A stretch of DNA of 64,000 bases, from assembly GCA_023666425.1 (NCBI GenBank), contig JAMPCA010000001.1, positions 737,692-801,691 on the forward strand, read 5' to 3'. The position numbers and the translations under genes are program-made. Source of the stretch: Muribaculaceae bacterium (GTDB taxonomy: Bacteria; Bacillota; Clostridia; Lachnospirales; Lachnospiraceae). Below, piece by piece: positions 44,663-54,478 of the stretch. The notes beneath the pieces are model-generated. The model was not told the DNA's origin, did not search any database, and saw nothing but the letters and a program-made list of their open reading frames with translations. Within the stretch, counting starts at the first letter, position 1. Each line of letters starts with the position of its first letter.

Positions 44663-45112
44663 TTATTCCATTACTCTGTGCAGCCTTCGCATAATATTCA
44701 CTGCATCCTCCTCCGAGCGCACGACGCACATCAGCGTGTCGTCCCCTGCGATCGAACCGATAATCTCTCTGAGTTCCATGGCATCAACCGCCGCACCCAC
44801 TGCCGATGCCATGCCGGAGACAGTATGAATGACAAGAATATTCCCTGCGGCATCCATATGAACAAATCCTTCCCTTAAGACCCGCACATACTTATCCGTC
44901 ATATTACCTCCTCTGTCTGCATAGGCGGCATATTTCTGCCTGCCATTTTCCCTTGCAACTTTGGTGAGCTTTAAATCCCTGATATCCCGTGATACGGTCG
45001 CCTGCGTGACCTGAAAGCCCTCCCCTGTCAGATATGCCAAAAGCTCCTCCTGCGTCTCAATATCATGTTTTCGTATCAGCTCAAGGATTTTGTTCTGCCT
45101 GTTTGTTTTCAT
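44663..45112 (-). CDS. argR: Arginine repressor
   Basis: Arginine-sensing transcription factor, 149 residues. The N-terminal winged helix (KTNRQNKILELIRKHDIETQEELL, TQATVSRDIRDLKLTKV) carries the family's SR recognition motif. The C-terminal domain (about 80-149) contains the arginine-binding, hexamer-forming GSIAGDDTLMCVVRSEEDA motif. Its regulon may include argH at 5-6.5 kb, but I did not identify ARG boxes there. Confidence 0.94.
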   Translation of the reverse strand: MKTNRQNKILELIRKHDIETQEELLAYLTGEGFQVTQATVSRDIRDLKLTKVARENGRQKYAAYADRGGNMTDKYVRVLREGFVHMDAAGNILVIHTVSGMASAVGAAVDAMELREIIGSIAGDDTLMCVVRSEEDAVNIMRRLHRVME

Positions 45113-45120
45113 GTTACCCC

Positions 45121-45966
45121 CTATCTGCTCATTTTCTTGCGAAGAATCTCCAAAAAACTGCGGTTACTGAGCTTACAGATTCGAATGATATTCGCCGCCC
45201 TGGCAATCATCACCCGCTCTCCCGCCACAAGGGAGAGACATGCATCCCCGTCGAAGCTGACACTGGCGCGCTCATTCTCTCCGTAGCGGCGGCTCCCCAT
45301 CTCAATCTCCACCACGTCCTCATCTCCCAGTACAATACTTTTTGAATTAAGATCGTGCGCATTGATCGGCGTAAGCAGAAGCATTCTCGCCTTTGGATCC
45401 ACGATGGGTCCTCCCGCCGACATGCTGTAGCCCGTCGAGCCCGTGGGCGTCGCCACGACCACACCGTCCGCATGGTAGGTGGTCAGATATTCCCCGTTCA
45501 CATACACCATGAGCTTTAACATGGATAAGTCCCCCGCCCAGTGGATCACAATATCATTGAGCGCTAGCCTCGGCGGCGTCCTCTCTCCTCCATCACGAAA
45601 ACCGCAGAGCATGATGCGCTCCTCGGTTATGTAATCGTCCGCCATCAGGCGGTCGATGGCCGAAAACACCGTCGCCTCCTCCAGCTCACAGAGATAGCCG
45701 AGCGTTCCAAGATTCACGCCGATCAGCGGAATCTGCAGGGATTCCACTTTCGTGGCCGCCCGTATGAGCGTGCCGTCGCCCCCCAGCACTAAGATGCACT
45801 CCGTATCCCCCGGAATCTCCGAGAGAGAAAATCCCTCCTCCATGTCCCGGCTGTTTTTGACAATGGACGCCCTGCCTCCCTGCTCCTCTATATAAGAAAC
45901 TATGCGTTTCGAGAGCGCGAGGCCTTTGTCCTTGTATGCATTGGTAATCAATAAAAATCTGCGCAT
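45121..45966 (-). CDS. nadK: NAD kinase
   Basis: Phosphorylates NAD to NADP, 281 residues. The family motif GGDGTLIRAA is near residue 62, followed by GVNLGTLGYL and the conserved PTGSTGYSMSAGGPIVDP near 153-170. It lies between tlyA and argR, as in many Firmicutes, with gaps of 2 and 8 bases. Confidence 0.94.
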   Translation of the reverse strand: MRRFLLITNAYKDKGLALSKRIVSYIEEQGGRASIVKNSRDMEEGFSLSEIPGDTECILVLGGDGTLIRAATKVESLQIPLIGVNLGTLGYLCELEEATVFSAIDRLMADDYITEERIMLCGFRDGGERTPPRLALNDIVIHWAGDLSMLKLMVYVNGEYLTTYHADGVVVATPTGSTGYSMSAGGPIVDPKARMLLLTPINAHDLNSKSIVLGDEDVVEIEMGSRRYGENERASVSFDGDACLSLVAGERVMIARAANIIRICKLSNRSFLEILRKKMSR

Positions 45967-45968
45967 GG

Positions 45969-46772
45969 CTAATCCAACTCTCCGTGGGCGCAGGCTACCA
46001 GCGCCTGTACGTCCACATCCTCATTCTTTATAGGATTCTTACTTTTTTCCAGATAAATCAGATACTCAATATTGCCCTCCGGCCCCTTGATGGGGGAAAA
46101 ATCCAGCCCCAGCACTGAAAAACCTTCTGAAAATGCAAAGGAAACAACATTCTCCACGACCTCCTTATGCACCTTTTTGTCACGCACGACCCCTTTCTTT
46201 CCAACCTTCTCTCTCCCGGCCTCAAACTGGGGCTTAATCAGACAGATCATATGCCCGCCGTCCTTCAAAAGCTCCCGCACAGGCCCCAGCACCTTCGAAA
46301 GAGAGATAAACGAAACATCCACGGAGGCAAAATCCAGCACGTCTTCAATGTCCGCAGGAGTGACATACCGAATGTTCGTCTTTTCCATACACACAACCCT
46401 GGGATCGTTTCGCAGCTTCCAGGCAAACTGTCCGTAACCCACGTCCACAGCGTAAACCTTCTCCGCCCCATTTTGCAGCATACAATCCGTGAAGCCCCCG
46501 GTAGATGCTCCCACATCCATACAGGTCTTCCCCTCTAAAGAAAGATCAAAAGCTGCGACCGCCTTCTCCAGCTTCAGACCGCCGCGGCTGACATATTTTA
46601 AAGGGCTGCCGTGGATCTCTATCCCGCAATCCTCCGAAAAAACCGCTCCTGCCTTATCCTCCCGGTTGTTATTTACAAAGACATGTCCCTCCATGATCAT
46701 GGTCTTCGCCTTCTCCCGGGAGGGCGCAAGCCCTCTCTGCACCAAAAGTATGTCCAATCGTTCCTTCATCAC
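45969..46772 (-). CDS. tlyA: TlyA-family rRNA methyltransferase
   Basis: A 267-residue protein joining an S4 RNA-binding domain (about 4-60, RLDILLVQRGLAPSREKAKTMI) to an FtsJ/RrmJ-like SAM-dependent methyltransferase domain (CMDVGASTGGFTDCMLQNGA at about 83-102). Relatives methylate ribosomal RNA at 2'-O positions. The haemolysin label used in databases is historical. The first four bases overlap the dxs stop. Confidence 0.92.
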   Translation of the reverse strand: MMKERLDILLVQRGLAPSREKAKTMIMEGHVFVNNNREDKAGAVFSEDCGIEIHGSPLKYVSRGGLKLEKAVAAFDLSLEGKTCMDVGASTGGFTDCMLQNGAEKVYAVDVGYGQFAWKLRNDPRVVCMEKTNIRYVTPADIEDVLDFASVDVSFISLSKVLGPVRELLKDGGHMICLIKPQFEAGREKVGKKGVVRDKKVHKEVVENVVSFAFSEGFSVLGLDFSPIKGPEGNIEYLIYLEKSKNPIKNEDVDVQALVACAHGELD

Positions 46773-48652
46773 TCTTCCTCTCGCAGCCCAAACGCATGCA
46801 TCCGCCCCCGGATACGCTCTGCCACCGAATCCGCATCCAGCTCCAGCGCCCTTTTAAGCTCCTCCACACTGCCGTGCTCCACAAAACAGTCCGGAATTGC
46901 GACCGCTAAAAGCGCCGCCTGCCGCCCTTCTCTCTCCAGAAATGCCGCTACATGTTCGCCCATGCCCCCGGCGGCTACATTTTCCTCCATGATGACCAAA
47001 AGCCTGTGTCCATCTGCCAGCCGGCGGATACAGTCCATATCTAAAGGAGCCGCAAAGCGGGCATTTACAAGGCTCACAGAATAGCCCCACTCTTCTAACA
47101 TCTGCCGTACCTCCACGGCGGTCTGCACCATGCTTCCCACTGCAAAGAGAGCGATATCCCGCCCCACGCAGATTGTCTCGCTTTTTCCATGCACAATGGG
47201 CGCGCGGTTCTTTTCAAGCCCGTCATATGCCGTACCCCGCGGATAGCGCAGGGCAATGGGGCCGCCAAAGGAGACGGCAAATTTCATCATATCCGACAGC
47301 TCCCACTTGTTCTTCGGAGCCATCACCGTCATGCCGGGAATCGTAGTCAGGTAAGACAGATCAAAAATCCCCTGATGGGTAGCCCCGTCGCCCCCCACAA
47401 GCCCCGCCCGGTCAATCAGAAATACCACCGGAAGCCCCTGCAGGCACACGTCATGCAGAATCTGGTCATACGCCCGCTGCAAAAAGGATGAATAGACTGC
47501 AAACACCGGAATGAGGCCGGCCTTCGCCAGACCCGCCGCAAAAGTCACCGCATGTCCCTCTGCAATTCCCACATCAAAGAAACGTTCCGGGTAGAGGCGG
47601 GCAAAGCGGGCAAGCCCCGTGCCGTCCGCCATGGCCGCTGTGATGGCAACCACTTTGGGATTCCGCTCCCCCAGTTTTTTCATCACTGTGGAAACCACGT
47701 CCGTGTAGCCCGCCTTTCTCTTCTTCTCATGGGGAAGTCCCGTCTCCACGTCAAAGGCGCCGGTGCCGTGAAACCGGGCAGGATGGCGCTCGGCCGGCGG
47801 ATAGCCTCTCCCTTTTTTGGTCAGCACATGCACGAGCACCGGCCCCCGGACGCGTTTTGCCTCCTCAAACGCTCTGCGCATCCCCTTAATGTCTGTGCCG
47901 TCCACCGGACCGATATAGAGGATTCCCATCTGCTCAAAGAACATGCCCGGCACAAAAAGCTGCTTGATTCCGCTTTTTGCCCTGCGAATCCGCTTCACCA
48001 GCCGCTCGCCATACAGCGGAATCCGGCTCAGGGAATTCACGACGCCGTCCTTTAAATCCAGATAAGCGTCCGCCGTGCGCAGACTGCTCAGATAACGGTT
48101 CAGTCCGCCCACATTCTCGGAGATGGACATATTGTTGTCGTTTAAAACAATAATGAAATTCGACTTCATGCGGGAGACATTGTTCATGGCTTCAAAAGCA
48201 AGCCCTCCCGTCAGAGCCCCGTCTCCAATCACAGCCACAACATGGTACTGTTCTCCCTCCAGTTCCCTCGCATGGGCATATCCAAGCCCGGCAGAAATGG
48301 AAGTGGAGCTGTGCCCCGTATCAAAGCTGTCACAGACACTCTCGCTCCCCTTGGGAAAACCGCTCATGCCCCCGTACTGCCGCAGGCCTGCAAAGCCGTC
48401 CCTCCTGCCCGTCAAAAGTTTGTGGGTGTAGGACTGGTGCCCCACGTCCCACAGAAGCTTATCCTCCGGGAGCGTAAAGCTCAGATGCAGCGCCATCGTC
48501 AGCTCCACCACGCCGAGATTTGACGCCAGATGACCGCCGGTCTTTGCAAGGCTTTCAATCAAAAACTCCCGGATTTCCTCTGCAAGAAGGGGAAGCTCTT
48601 CCTCATTCAGTTGTTTGATATCGTTTTCTCTCTGAATACGCTCTAATATCAT
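46769..48652 (-). CDS. dxs: 1-deoxy-D-xylulose-5-phosphate synthase
   Basis: First step of the MEP isoprenoid pathway: thiamin diphosphate-dependent condensation of pyruvate and glyceraldehyde 3-phosphate. 627 residues. The thiamin-binding motif GDGALTGG is near residue 148 with NDNNMSISENVG after it, and the transketolase-like second domain has DRAGLVGGDGATHQGIFD. It lies between ispA and tlyA in the conserved housekeeping run, so isoprenoid precursor genes are clustered. Confidence 0.95.
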   Translation of the reverse strand: MILERIQRENDIKQLNEEELPLLAEEIREFLIESLAKTGGHLASNLGVVELTMALHLSFTLPEDKLLWDVGHQSYTHKLLTGRRDGFAGLRQYGGMSGFPKGSESVCDSFDTGHSSTSISAGLGYAHARELEGEQYHVVAVIGDGALTGGLAFEAMNNVSRMKSNFIIVLNDNNMSISENVGGLNRYLSSLRTADAYLDLKDGVVNSLSRIPLYGERLVKRIRRAKSGIKQLFVPGMFFEQMGILYIGPVDGTDIKGMRRAFEEAKRVRGPVLVHVLTKKGRGYPPAERHPARFHGTGAFDVETGLPHEKKRKAGYTDVVSTVMKKLGERNPKVVAITAAMADGTGLARFARLYPERFFDVGIAEGHAVTFAAGLAKAGLIPVFAVYSSFLQRAYDQILHDVCLQGLPVVFLIDRAGLVGGDGATHQGIFDLSYLTTIPGMTVMAPKNKWELSDMMKFAVSFGGPIALRYPRGTAYDGLEKNRAPIVHGKSETICVGRDIALFAVGSMVQTAVEVRQMLEEWGYSVSLVNARFAAPLDMDCIRRLADGHRLLVIMEENVAAGGMGEHVAAFLEREGRQAALLAVAIPDCFVEHGSVEELKRALELDADSVAERIRGRMHAFGLREEE

Positions 48653-48656
48653 AAGC

Positions 48657-49571
48657 CTACTTTTCCCTATTGATCAGATAGCGGAACAGCGCTTTGAGAA
48701 AATCACTGTTCTCCATCCCCTCCAGGTCCATCACAGCCTCCTCAGACTGGCGCTCTACCTCCCGCCTTGCCTGCTCCATGCCATAAAGGGCGACATAGGT
48801 GGCCTTGTTGTTCTTCTCGTCGCTTCCGATGGGCTTTCCCAGCACCTCAAAAGTACTGGTCACATCCAAAATATCATCCTGAATCTGAAAAGCCATGCCG
48901 AGATGTCCTCCGGCGCTTTGCAGCCTGCCGACCTCATTTTCCCCTGCTCCCGCAAGCATCGCGCCCATCATCAGCGCCGCCTCCAGCAGCGCCGCTGTCT
49001 TACAGCGATAGATATAGATAAGCTTCACTTCCCGCTCCCTGTCCTGCAAAAGCGTCCCTTCGCTCTCCACATCCACAGACTGTCCCCCCACCATGCCCTT
49101 CGCCCCGGCATGGGAAGAAAGGCAGGCAAAGGCTCTTGCCATATCCACATCGCAGGCGCCATGCTCCAAAGCCTCTTTTACCATCGCCTCCGCTACAATC
49201 TCGTAGGCATGGTTTAACAGCGCATCTCCGGCGAGAATCCCCATCGCCTCCCCATACACGGCATGGGTGGTCTTTCTGCCCCGGCGGTACTCGTCGTTGT
49301 CCATGGCGGGAAGGTCGTCGTGCACCAGCGAATATGTGTGAATGCACTCGATTGCCGCCATAAAGGGATAGGGTCTCTCCCCCCTCCCGCCAAACATCTC
49401 ATAGGCCGCCTCCAGCAGCAGCGGCCGGAGCCGCTTGCCCCCTGCGGTCACGCTGTATTCCATGGCTGATCGCAGGGTCGTTGCATAGCCCAGCTCTTCC
49501 CCCGGAAGATATTGTAAAAGCACCTTGTCTATGTGCGCCGCCCGCGCCGCGATCTCCTCTGCAATTCCCAT
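48657..49571 (-). CDS. ispA: Polyprenyl (farnesyl/geranyl) diphosphate synthase
   Basis: Short-chain prenyl transferase, 304 residues. The first aspartate-rich motif is DDLPAMDND (about 85) and the second is DDILD (about 233), both needed for magnesium and diphosphate binding. The insertion between the two Asp of the first motif is the usual bacterial type II pattern. It overlaps the xseB stop by one base and precedes dxs by four. Confidence 0.93.
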   Translation of the reverse strand: MGIAEEIAARAAHIDKVLLQYLPGEELGYATTLRSAMEYSVTAGGKRLRPLLLEAAYEMFGGRGERPYPFMAAIECIHTYSLVHDDLPAMDNDEYRRGRKTTHAVYGEAMGILAGDALLNHAYEIVAEAMVKEALEHGACDVDMARAFACLSSHAGAKGMVGGQSVDVESEGTLLQDREREVKLIYIYRCKTAALLEAALMMGAMLAGAGENEVGRLQSAGGHLGMAFQIQDDILDVTSTFEVLGKPIGSDEKNNKATYVALYGMEQARREVERQSEEAVMDLEGMENSDFLKALFRYLINREK

Positions 49572-49810
49572 CAGAATTCCTCCAGACTGCCATCTTCCAT
49601 CATTACCAGCATGGTCTTTTCCATCTCATCCAGCATACTGTTTGCGGCATTCAGCTCCTTAAGCCCCTGCTGGTACAGTGCAAAGGACTGCTCTAAGGTC
49701 GCCTCCGGCTTCTCCATCGCGTCTAAAATCTCCTCAATTGCCGCAAAGCGCTCCGCAAGCCCCGTCTCCTGCTCCCTGCCGGGGTTCTCTTCCATCTCCC
49801 TGATTTCCAT
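49571..49810 (-). CDS. xseB: Exodeoxyribonuclease VII small subunit
   Basis: A 79-residue helical protein from the ATG at 49810, which has CAGGAG eight bases upstream and gives the normal length for XseB; a frame open to 49882 would add 24 unlikely residues. It contains LAERFAAIEEILDAMEKPEATLEQSFALYQQGLKEL-type sequence typical of the family (about 17-52). It binds XseA to form the exonuclease. Confidence 0.9.
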   Translation of the reverse strand: MEIREMEENPGREQETGLAERFAAIEEILDAMEKPEATLEQSFALYQQGLKELNAANSMLDEMEKTMLVMMEDGSLEEF

Positions 49811-49853
49811 ATCCACTCTCCTGTCTGTCCTCTGTGCATCCTTTTTACGCTCT

Positions 49854-51071
49854 TTACCCGGACTTTTCCCTGTCCACTGCATTCACCGAAAGCACCTGCG
49901 CATGGATTTCCCCGTCCAGAAGCGCGATTTGAAGATCCTCTCCCGTCCGCACCTGCGAGACAGAGGAAAGCCTCCGCCTGTTTGTCGTCACATAGGCGTA
50001 GCCGGCCCGCAGCTTTTTCGTGGGAGAATTGCTTTCCATGCGCTCTGCCAGCAATGCAAGCCTGTGGCGGTTTTCTTTCAAAAGCTCCTGCATACGGGTG
50101 CAAAGCCTCTCCTCATAGTCCACTGCCCTGCTGCGATTTTCGCGCAGACGGCTCTGGGGACTTAAATAGCGCATCCGCATCCTCTGACGCTCCAACGCTG
50201 CCCTTGCCTGTTCCAGCCGGCGTCTCATTTCTGTCTCCATACGGCGCTTAAGCTTCCCCAGCTCTCCCAGTGTCTGTGCGCAATCGTACACCGCAAGCTC
50301 CGCCGCCGCAGAGGGTGTCGGGGCGCGCAGATCCGCCACAAAATCCGCGATCGTCCAATCCGTCTGATGTCCCACCGCCGAAATGACCGGAACGGAGCAT
50401 TCAAAGATAGCCCGGGCGACAATCTCCTCATTGAAAGCCCAGAGATCCTCGATGGAACCGCCGCCCCTCCCCACAATGATCACGTCCACGCCAAGCTGCT
50501 CAAGCGCGCGGATTCCGTCTACGATGGAGCAGGCAGCCCCCTCCCCCTGCACTAAAGCCGGATAGAGAATGAGCTGCACAAAGGGATTCCTTCTTGCAGA
50601 AATATTCCGGATATCCTGCACCGCGGCTCCGGTCGGCGCCGTGACGACGCCAATCCTGCGGGCAAAGCGAGGAATGGGTCGCTTATACTCCTCTGCAAAC
50701 ATTCCCATCTCCTCCAGCTCACGCTTTAGCGCCTCAAAGCGCAGATAGAGACTGCCCTCACCCTCCAGCTCAATCTGCCTTGCGTAAATCTGATAGCTGC
50801 CGTCCCGTTCATAGACCTCCACAGAGCCGGTCACAACGACCTTATCCCCCTCCTTCATGGAAAAGGCAAGTCCTCTGCGGTTTCCCGCAAACATAACCGC
50901 ACGAAGGGTTCCGGAGGCGTCCTTTAAGGTAAAATAGATGTGACCGCTGCTGTGATACTTGCAATTGGACACCTCTCCTTTGATACGGATGTCATGCAGA
51001 AAGAAGTCCTGCGCGAACATATCCCTGATATATTTATTTACCTGTCCTACGGAATAAATATTTTTTGTCAT
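49854..51071 (-). CDS. xseA: Exodeoxyribonuclease VII large subunit
   Basis: Catalytic subunit of the single-strand exonuclease, 405 residues. An N-terminal OB fold (about 5-95, including RIKGEVSNCKYHSSGHIYFTLKD) is followed by the nuclease domain with VVTAPTGAAVQDI, GRGGGSIEDLWAFN and GHQTDWTIADFVAD, which contain the conserved catalytic residues. A long helical tail follows. The start overlaps the nusB stop by four bases. Confidence 0.95.
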   Translation of the reverse strand: MTKNIYSVGQVNKYIRDMFAQDFFLHDIRIKGEVSNCKYHSSGHIYFTLKDASGTLRAVMFAGNRRGLAFSMKEGDKVVVTGSVEVYERDGSYQIYARQIELEGEGSLYLRFEALKRELEEMGMFAEEYKRPIPRFARRIGVVTAPTGAAVQDIRNISARRNPFVQLILYPALVQGEGAACSIVDGIRALEQLGVDVIIVGRGGGSIEDLWAFNEEIVARAIFECSVPVISAVGHQTDWTIADFVADLRAPTPSAAAELAVYDCAQTLGELGKLKRRMETEMRRRLEQARAALERQRMRMRYLSPQSRLRENRSRAVDYEERLCTRMQELLKENRHRLALLAERMESNSPTKKLRAGYAYVTTNRRRLSSVSQVRTGEDLQIALLDGEIHAQVLSVNAVDREKSG

Positions 51072-51463
51072 GTGAGCTTCGCCAAAATTCCATTTACAAA
51101 GGAGGGTGAGGCGTCCGTGCCGTACCTTTTTGCCAGCTCTACTGCCTCGTTGATGGACACTGCCACCGGAATATCCTCCTCGTGGCGCATCTCATACACC
51201 GCCAGCCGGATAATTGTCAGATCCACCTTGCCCATACGGCTGGTTTTCCAGCCGGACGACACCTGATTGATTGCCGCATCCAGCTCTTCCACACATGCAA
51301 ACACTGCATTACATTTTTCCGTGAGGTATTCCAGATCCTTTCCCTGAAGCTGCTCCTGTTCCTCCTCAAAAAATGAAAGCTGCTCCGGAAGCTCTCCCTC
51401 CCCGTGAAATTCGATGCGAAATAACATTTTAAAAATATTTTCCCGTAATTCCCGTCTCGTCAT
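51068..51463 (-). CDS. nusB: Transcription antitermination factor NusB
   Basis: An all-helical RNA-binding protein of rRNA antitermination complexes, 131 residues. It starts MTRRELRENIFKMLF, the usual NusB opening, at the ATG at 51463 behind AAAGG. The open frame extends upstream to 51556, but that part crosses repeats and a dyad. The C-terminal half has SINEAVELAKRYGTDASPSFVNGILAK, the most conserved NusB segment. It is the first gene of the nusB-xseA-xseB-ispA-dxs run. Confidence 0.93.
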   Translation of the reverse strand: MTRRELRENIFKMLFRIEFHGEGELPEQLSFFEEEQEQLQGKDLEYLTEKCNAVFACVEELDAAINQVSSGWKTSRMGKVDLTIIRLAVYEMRHEEDIPVAVSINEAVELAKRYGTDASPSFVNGILAKLT

Positions 51464-51479
51464 GTGATACCTTTCTTTA

Positions 51480-51517
51480 TTGTGGGGCAATACCCCTTTT
51501 TTGTTGTGGGGCAATAC
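51480..51517 (-). repeat. Two 14-bp direct repeats in the nusB leader
   Basis: TTGTGGGGCAATAC (plus strand) occurs at 51480-51493 and 51504-51517, 24 bases apart. In the minus-strand transcript each gives GCCCC, and the GGGG between them could pair with either copy, allowing two alternative stems just before the nusB ribosome site. Confidence 0.55.
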
Positions 51518-51518
51518 A

Positions 51519-51547
51519 AGAGGACATCTAATTATTAGATGTCCTCT
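51519..51547. repeat. 13-bp perfect dyad downstream of the nusB -10 box
   Basis: AGAGGACATCTAA, three-base centre, TTAGATGTCCTCT. It begins immediately after a TATAAT box, a classical operator position. It has no T tract and is 36 bases beyond the Asp23 gene, so a terminator role is less likely but not excluded. Confidence 0.55.
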
Positions 51548-51576
51548 ATTATACAACAGTGATGAAAATTAAGAAA
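51548..51576 (-). promoter_or_regulatory. Candidate nusB promoter
   Basis: A perfect TATAAT with a weak TTTCTT 17 bases upstream on the minus strand. The start site would fall inside the adjacent dyad. Confidence 0.4.
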
Positions 51577-51583
51577 CCCCAAA

Positions 51584-51961
51584 TTACTGGTTGCCATCCA
51601 TATCAACGCTTGCAATGCGGACATTTACTGTCGCCACTGTAAGTCCGGTCATATTTTCAATGGCCGACTTCACCCGGTCCTGCACCTTCGTCGACACCTC
51701 CGGGATTGAGAAGCCATAAGCAATATTGATGGCCACGTCCACCTTCACCTCATCTTCAAGCACTTCGACCATGATTCCCTTCGACAGATTCTTCATGCCA
51801 AGTCTGCTGACAATCTCATTGGTGATATTGCCCGCCATGGAGCTGACTCCCTCCGCTTCTGTGGCCGCCAGTCCCGCGATAATCGCAACGACTTCATCTG
51901 CCACCCGAACCTCGCCGATATCATCGGATTTTATCTTGAATGTTTTCCTGCTATCAGCCAT
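51584..51961 (-). CDS. Asp23/Gls24 family envelope stress response protein
   Basis: A 125-residue member of the Asp23/Gls24 (DUF322) family. Characteristic segments are IGEVRVADEVVAIIAGLAATEAEGVSSM (about 15-42) and VDVAINIAYGFSIPEVSTKVQDRVKSAIENMTGL (about 73-106). In many Firmicutes one such gene lies near nusB, as here. The protein is thought to support envelope homeostasis; the molecular role is unclear. It has a good promoter just upstream. Confidence 0.9.
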   Translation of the reverse strand: MADSRKTFKIKSDDIGEVRVADEVVAIIAGLAATEAEGVSSMAGNITNEIVSRLGMKNLSKGIMVEVLEDEVKVDVAINIAYGFSIPEVSTKVQDRVKSAIENMTGLTVATVNVRIASVDMDGNQ

Positions 51962-51998
51962 ACCAAAATGCCTCCTAATGTCTTTTTACTAAAATAGT

Positions 51999-52026
51999 AT
52001 TATAGCAGACCTGACTCCTTTTGCAA
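51999..52026 (-). promoter_or_regulatory. Promoter of the Asp23 gene
   Basis: TTGCAA, 16-base spacer, perfect TATAAT preceded by TGC (extended -10), 38 bases before the start codon. Confidence 0.65.
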
Positions 52027-52033
52027 AGCTTTT

Positions 52034-53176
52034 TTATACGATCTGCCCCTTGGAGACATATACCTGGAAAGAATCATTGCCGGTCAGGGACTTGCCCTTG
52101 CTGATTGTCACATTCTTGTCCGTGATCACATAGTCCACATTCGCGCCTTCCTCAACGACCGTATCCTGCATGAGCACACAGTTCTTTACCACTGCGCCCT
52201 TGCCAATTTTGACGCCTCTGAACAGAATGCTGTTCTCCACAGTGCCTTCCACCACGCAGCCGTCCGCGAGCATAACGTTCTTTGCTACGGAACCGTTGAT
52301 ATAGCGGGTCGGATTGTCGTCGCGGATCTTGGTGTAAATCTGGTTGCCGGAAAAAAGAGCGTCCAGATTCTCCTCGTCCAGAAGCCGCATATTCTCCTCA
52401 AAGTAGCTCTTCATATCGTGAATATGCGCCACATAGCCCTCATAGCAATAGCCCCGGATATCAAGCTGTTCCACCTGCGGCTCTAAGAGATCCCTCACAA
52501 AATAAGTCAGGCCATGTACATACGCCTCGTCGATCAGGCGGATCAAAAGCTCCCGCTCAATGACATAGATATTCAGGCTGAAATTCATCTCCCCGTCCTC
52601 GCTGGGGTTGATGTAAATTTTGCTCACTCTGTCCCCGTTCAGGCCGAGAGAATAATAGAGGTCAATCGTGTCTGTGCTCTGGCGGATCAGCGCCTCTGGA
52701 ATTTCCTGCTTCCGGTACACCATGGTCACGTCTGCGCCGCTCTTTATATGGGCGTCCAAAAGATCCCGGAAATCAAAGTTGACCGCGATGTTCGCATCAC
52801 TCATAATCACATACTTTTCTGTCTGCTTCTTGAGAAAGCCCTTGATACTCTCCAATGCCTCGATACGGCCTGCGTAAACCTTCACCTGCCGCTGTGCGAA
52901 GGGAGGCACAATGTTCAGACCGCCCTTCTTTCTCGTCAGATCCCACTCACGGCCGGAACCGAGATGATCCAGCAGCGAATGGTAATTTTTGCGGACGATC
53001 ACGGAAATATTGTCAATGCCGCTGTGCACCATGCTCGAGAGCAAAAAGTCGCACATACGGTATCTGCCTGCAAATGGAATGGAGGCCATCAGACGCTCGG
53101 ATACCAGATCCGGAACCAGGGAATCATAGCTGTTCGGGAAGATAATTCCCAATGCCTCTGCCTTTGAATTTACCAT
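52034..53176 (-). CDS. glgD: GlgD, ADP-glucose pyrophosphorylase regulatory-type subunit
   Basis: A 380-residue paralogue of GlgC. The N-terminal nucleotide-binding loop AGGQGSRL of GlgC is replaced by [15 protein letters not shown], so the protein is probably non-catalytic, as is known for GlgD subunits that modulate GlgC. The C-terminal left-handed beta-helix ([21 protein letters not shown]) is present. It overlaps the glgC stop by seven bases, which fits 1:1 expression. Confidence 0.92.
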   Translation of the reverse strand: MVNSKAEALGIIFPNSYDSLVPDLVSERLMASIPFAGRYRMCDFLLSSMVHSGIDNISVIVRKNYHSLLDHLGSGREWDLTRKKGGLNIVPPFAQRQVKVYAGRIEALESIKGFLKKQTEKYVIMSDANIAVNFDFRDLLDAHIKSGADVTMVYRKQEIPEALIRQSTDTIDLYYSLGLNGDRVSKIYINPSEDGEMNFSLNIYVIERELLIRLIDEAYVHGLTYFVRDLLEPQVEQLDIRGYCYEGYVAHIHDMKSYFEENMRLLDEENLDALFSGNQIYTKIRDDNPTRYINGSVAKNVMLADGCVVEGTVENSILFRGVKIGKGAVVKNCVLMQDTVVEEGANVDYVITDKNVTISKGKSLTGNDSFQVYVSKGQIV

Positions 53177-54381
53177 TTCTCCTCACCCTCCTTCACATCT
53201 TCATAGACCATGGCGTTCGGCCCAACCTTTGCGCCGGAGCCAATCGTCACTCCCGAAGCGACCGTAGCCACCTCGCCTACACCCTCGCCCTCCGGCTGTG
53301 CACCGACGACAGCATTCTCTCCAATCACGACGTTCTCGGCAATGATACAGTGCTTCACCACCGCTCCTGCCCGGATCACTGTGCGGCCCATGATCACCGC
53401 ATCCTCCACGACAGCGCCCGCCTCCACGGTAACACCGGCAAAGAGAATCGAGTGCTTCACGGTACCCTGAATGCTGCAGCCGTCTGTAATCATGGAATCT
53501 ACAACCACCGCCTCCTTGCCGATGCGGTGCCCGGTCATACCGCTGTTGCGGCTGAAAATCTTCCATTGCTCGTCAAAAAGGTCGATGCCGCTGTGCTCCG
53601 GATCCAAAACCTCCATATTGGCCTCCCAGAGTGAGGGAATCGTCCCCACGTCCTTCCAGTAGCCGTTAAAGTGGTAGGCATACATCTGCCGGTCGTCCCT
53701 GAGAAGATTCGGAATAATGTTTTTACCGAAATCATTCTCAGAATTCGGGTCTGCCTCGTCCTCGACGAGGTATTTGCGGAGAATATCCCAGTTGAAAATA
53801 TAGATACCCATGGAAGCCAGATTGGACTTCGGCTCCTTCGGCTTCTCCTGAAACTCGGTGATCTTGTCATTCTCGTCCGCCACCATCAGGCCGAAGCGGG
53901 AAGCCTCCTCCCACGGAACCTCCATGACTGCCACGGAGAACTCCGCGCCCTTTTTCTTATGGAACTCCAGAAAATCACTGTAGTCCTGCTTGCAGATCTG
54001 GTCGCCGGAGAGAATAATCACATACTCCGGATCATAGCGCTCAATAAAGGCGATATTCTGGTAAATTGCGTTGGCCGTTCCCTTGTACCAGTCAGATCCG
54101 GATGCCTTCTGGTAAGGCGGAAGCACATGTACGCCTCCATACAGACGATCAAGATCCCATGGCTGTCCATTTCCGATATACTCATTCAGCACAAAGGGCT
54201 GATACTGCGTAAGGATTCCGACCGTGTCAATCCCGGAATTCACACAGTTCGACAACGGAAAGTCGATGATTCGATACTTGCCGCCGAAAGGCACCGCAGG
54301 CTTCGCGAGCTTCTGCGTCAGGGCATAGAGTCTGGACCCTTGTCCGCCGGCAAGCAGCATTGCAACTAATTCTTTTGCCAT
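53170..54381 (-). CDS. glgC: Glucose-1-phosphate adenylyltransferase
   Basis: Makes ADP-glucose from ATP and glucose 1-phosphate, the committed step of glycogen synthesis. 403 residues. The nucleotide loop is [14 protein letters not shown] (about 10-23), followed by [20 protein letters not shown], and the sugar-phosphate site includes [13 protein letters not shown] beta-helix domain forms the C-terminus. It precedes glgD; the user enzyme glgA is at 13-14.7 kb. Confidence 0.95.
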   Translation of the reverse strand: MAKELVAMLLAGGQGSRLYALTQKLAKPAVPFGGKYRIIDFPLSNCVNSGIDTVGILTQYQPFVLNEYIGNGQPWDLDRLYGGVHVLPPYQKASGSDWYKGTANAIYQNIAFIERYDPEYVIILSGDQICKQDYSDFLEFHKKKGAEFSVAVMEVPWEEASRFGLMVADENDKITEFQEKPKEPKSNLASMGIYIFNWDILRKYLVEDEADPNSENDFGKNIIPNLLRDDRQMYAYHFNGYWKDVGTIPSLWEANMEVLDPEHSGIDLFDEQWKIFSRNSGMTGHRIGKEAVVVDSMITDGCSIQGTVKHSILFAGVTVEAGAVVEDAVIMGRTVIRAGAVVKHCIIAENVVIGENAVVGAQPEGEGVGEVATVASGVTIGSGAKVGPNAMVYEDVKEGEEKW

Positions 54382-54478
54382 AATTACTAAAACTCCTTCC
54401 TATTTTATGATTTTATTGTTCATGTTTTACATATTTTCATCATATCACAAATGAATCTGTATGCCTAGTACTATTTTG

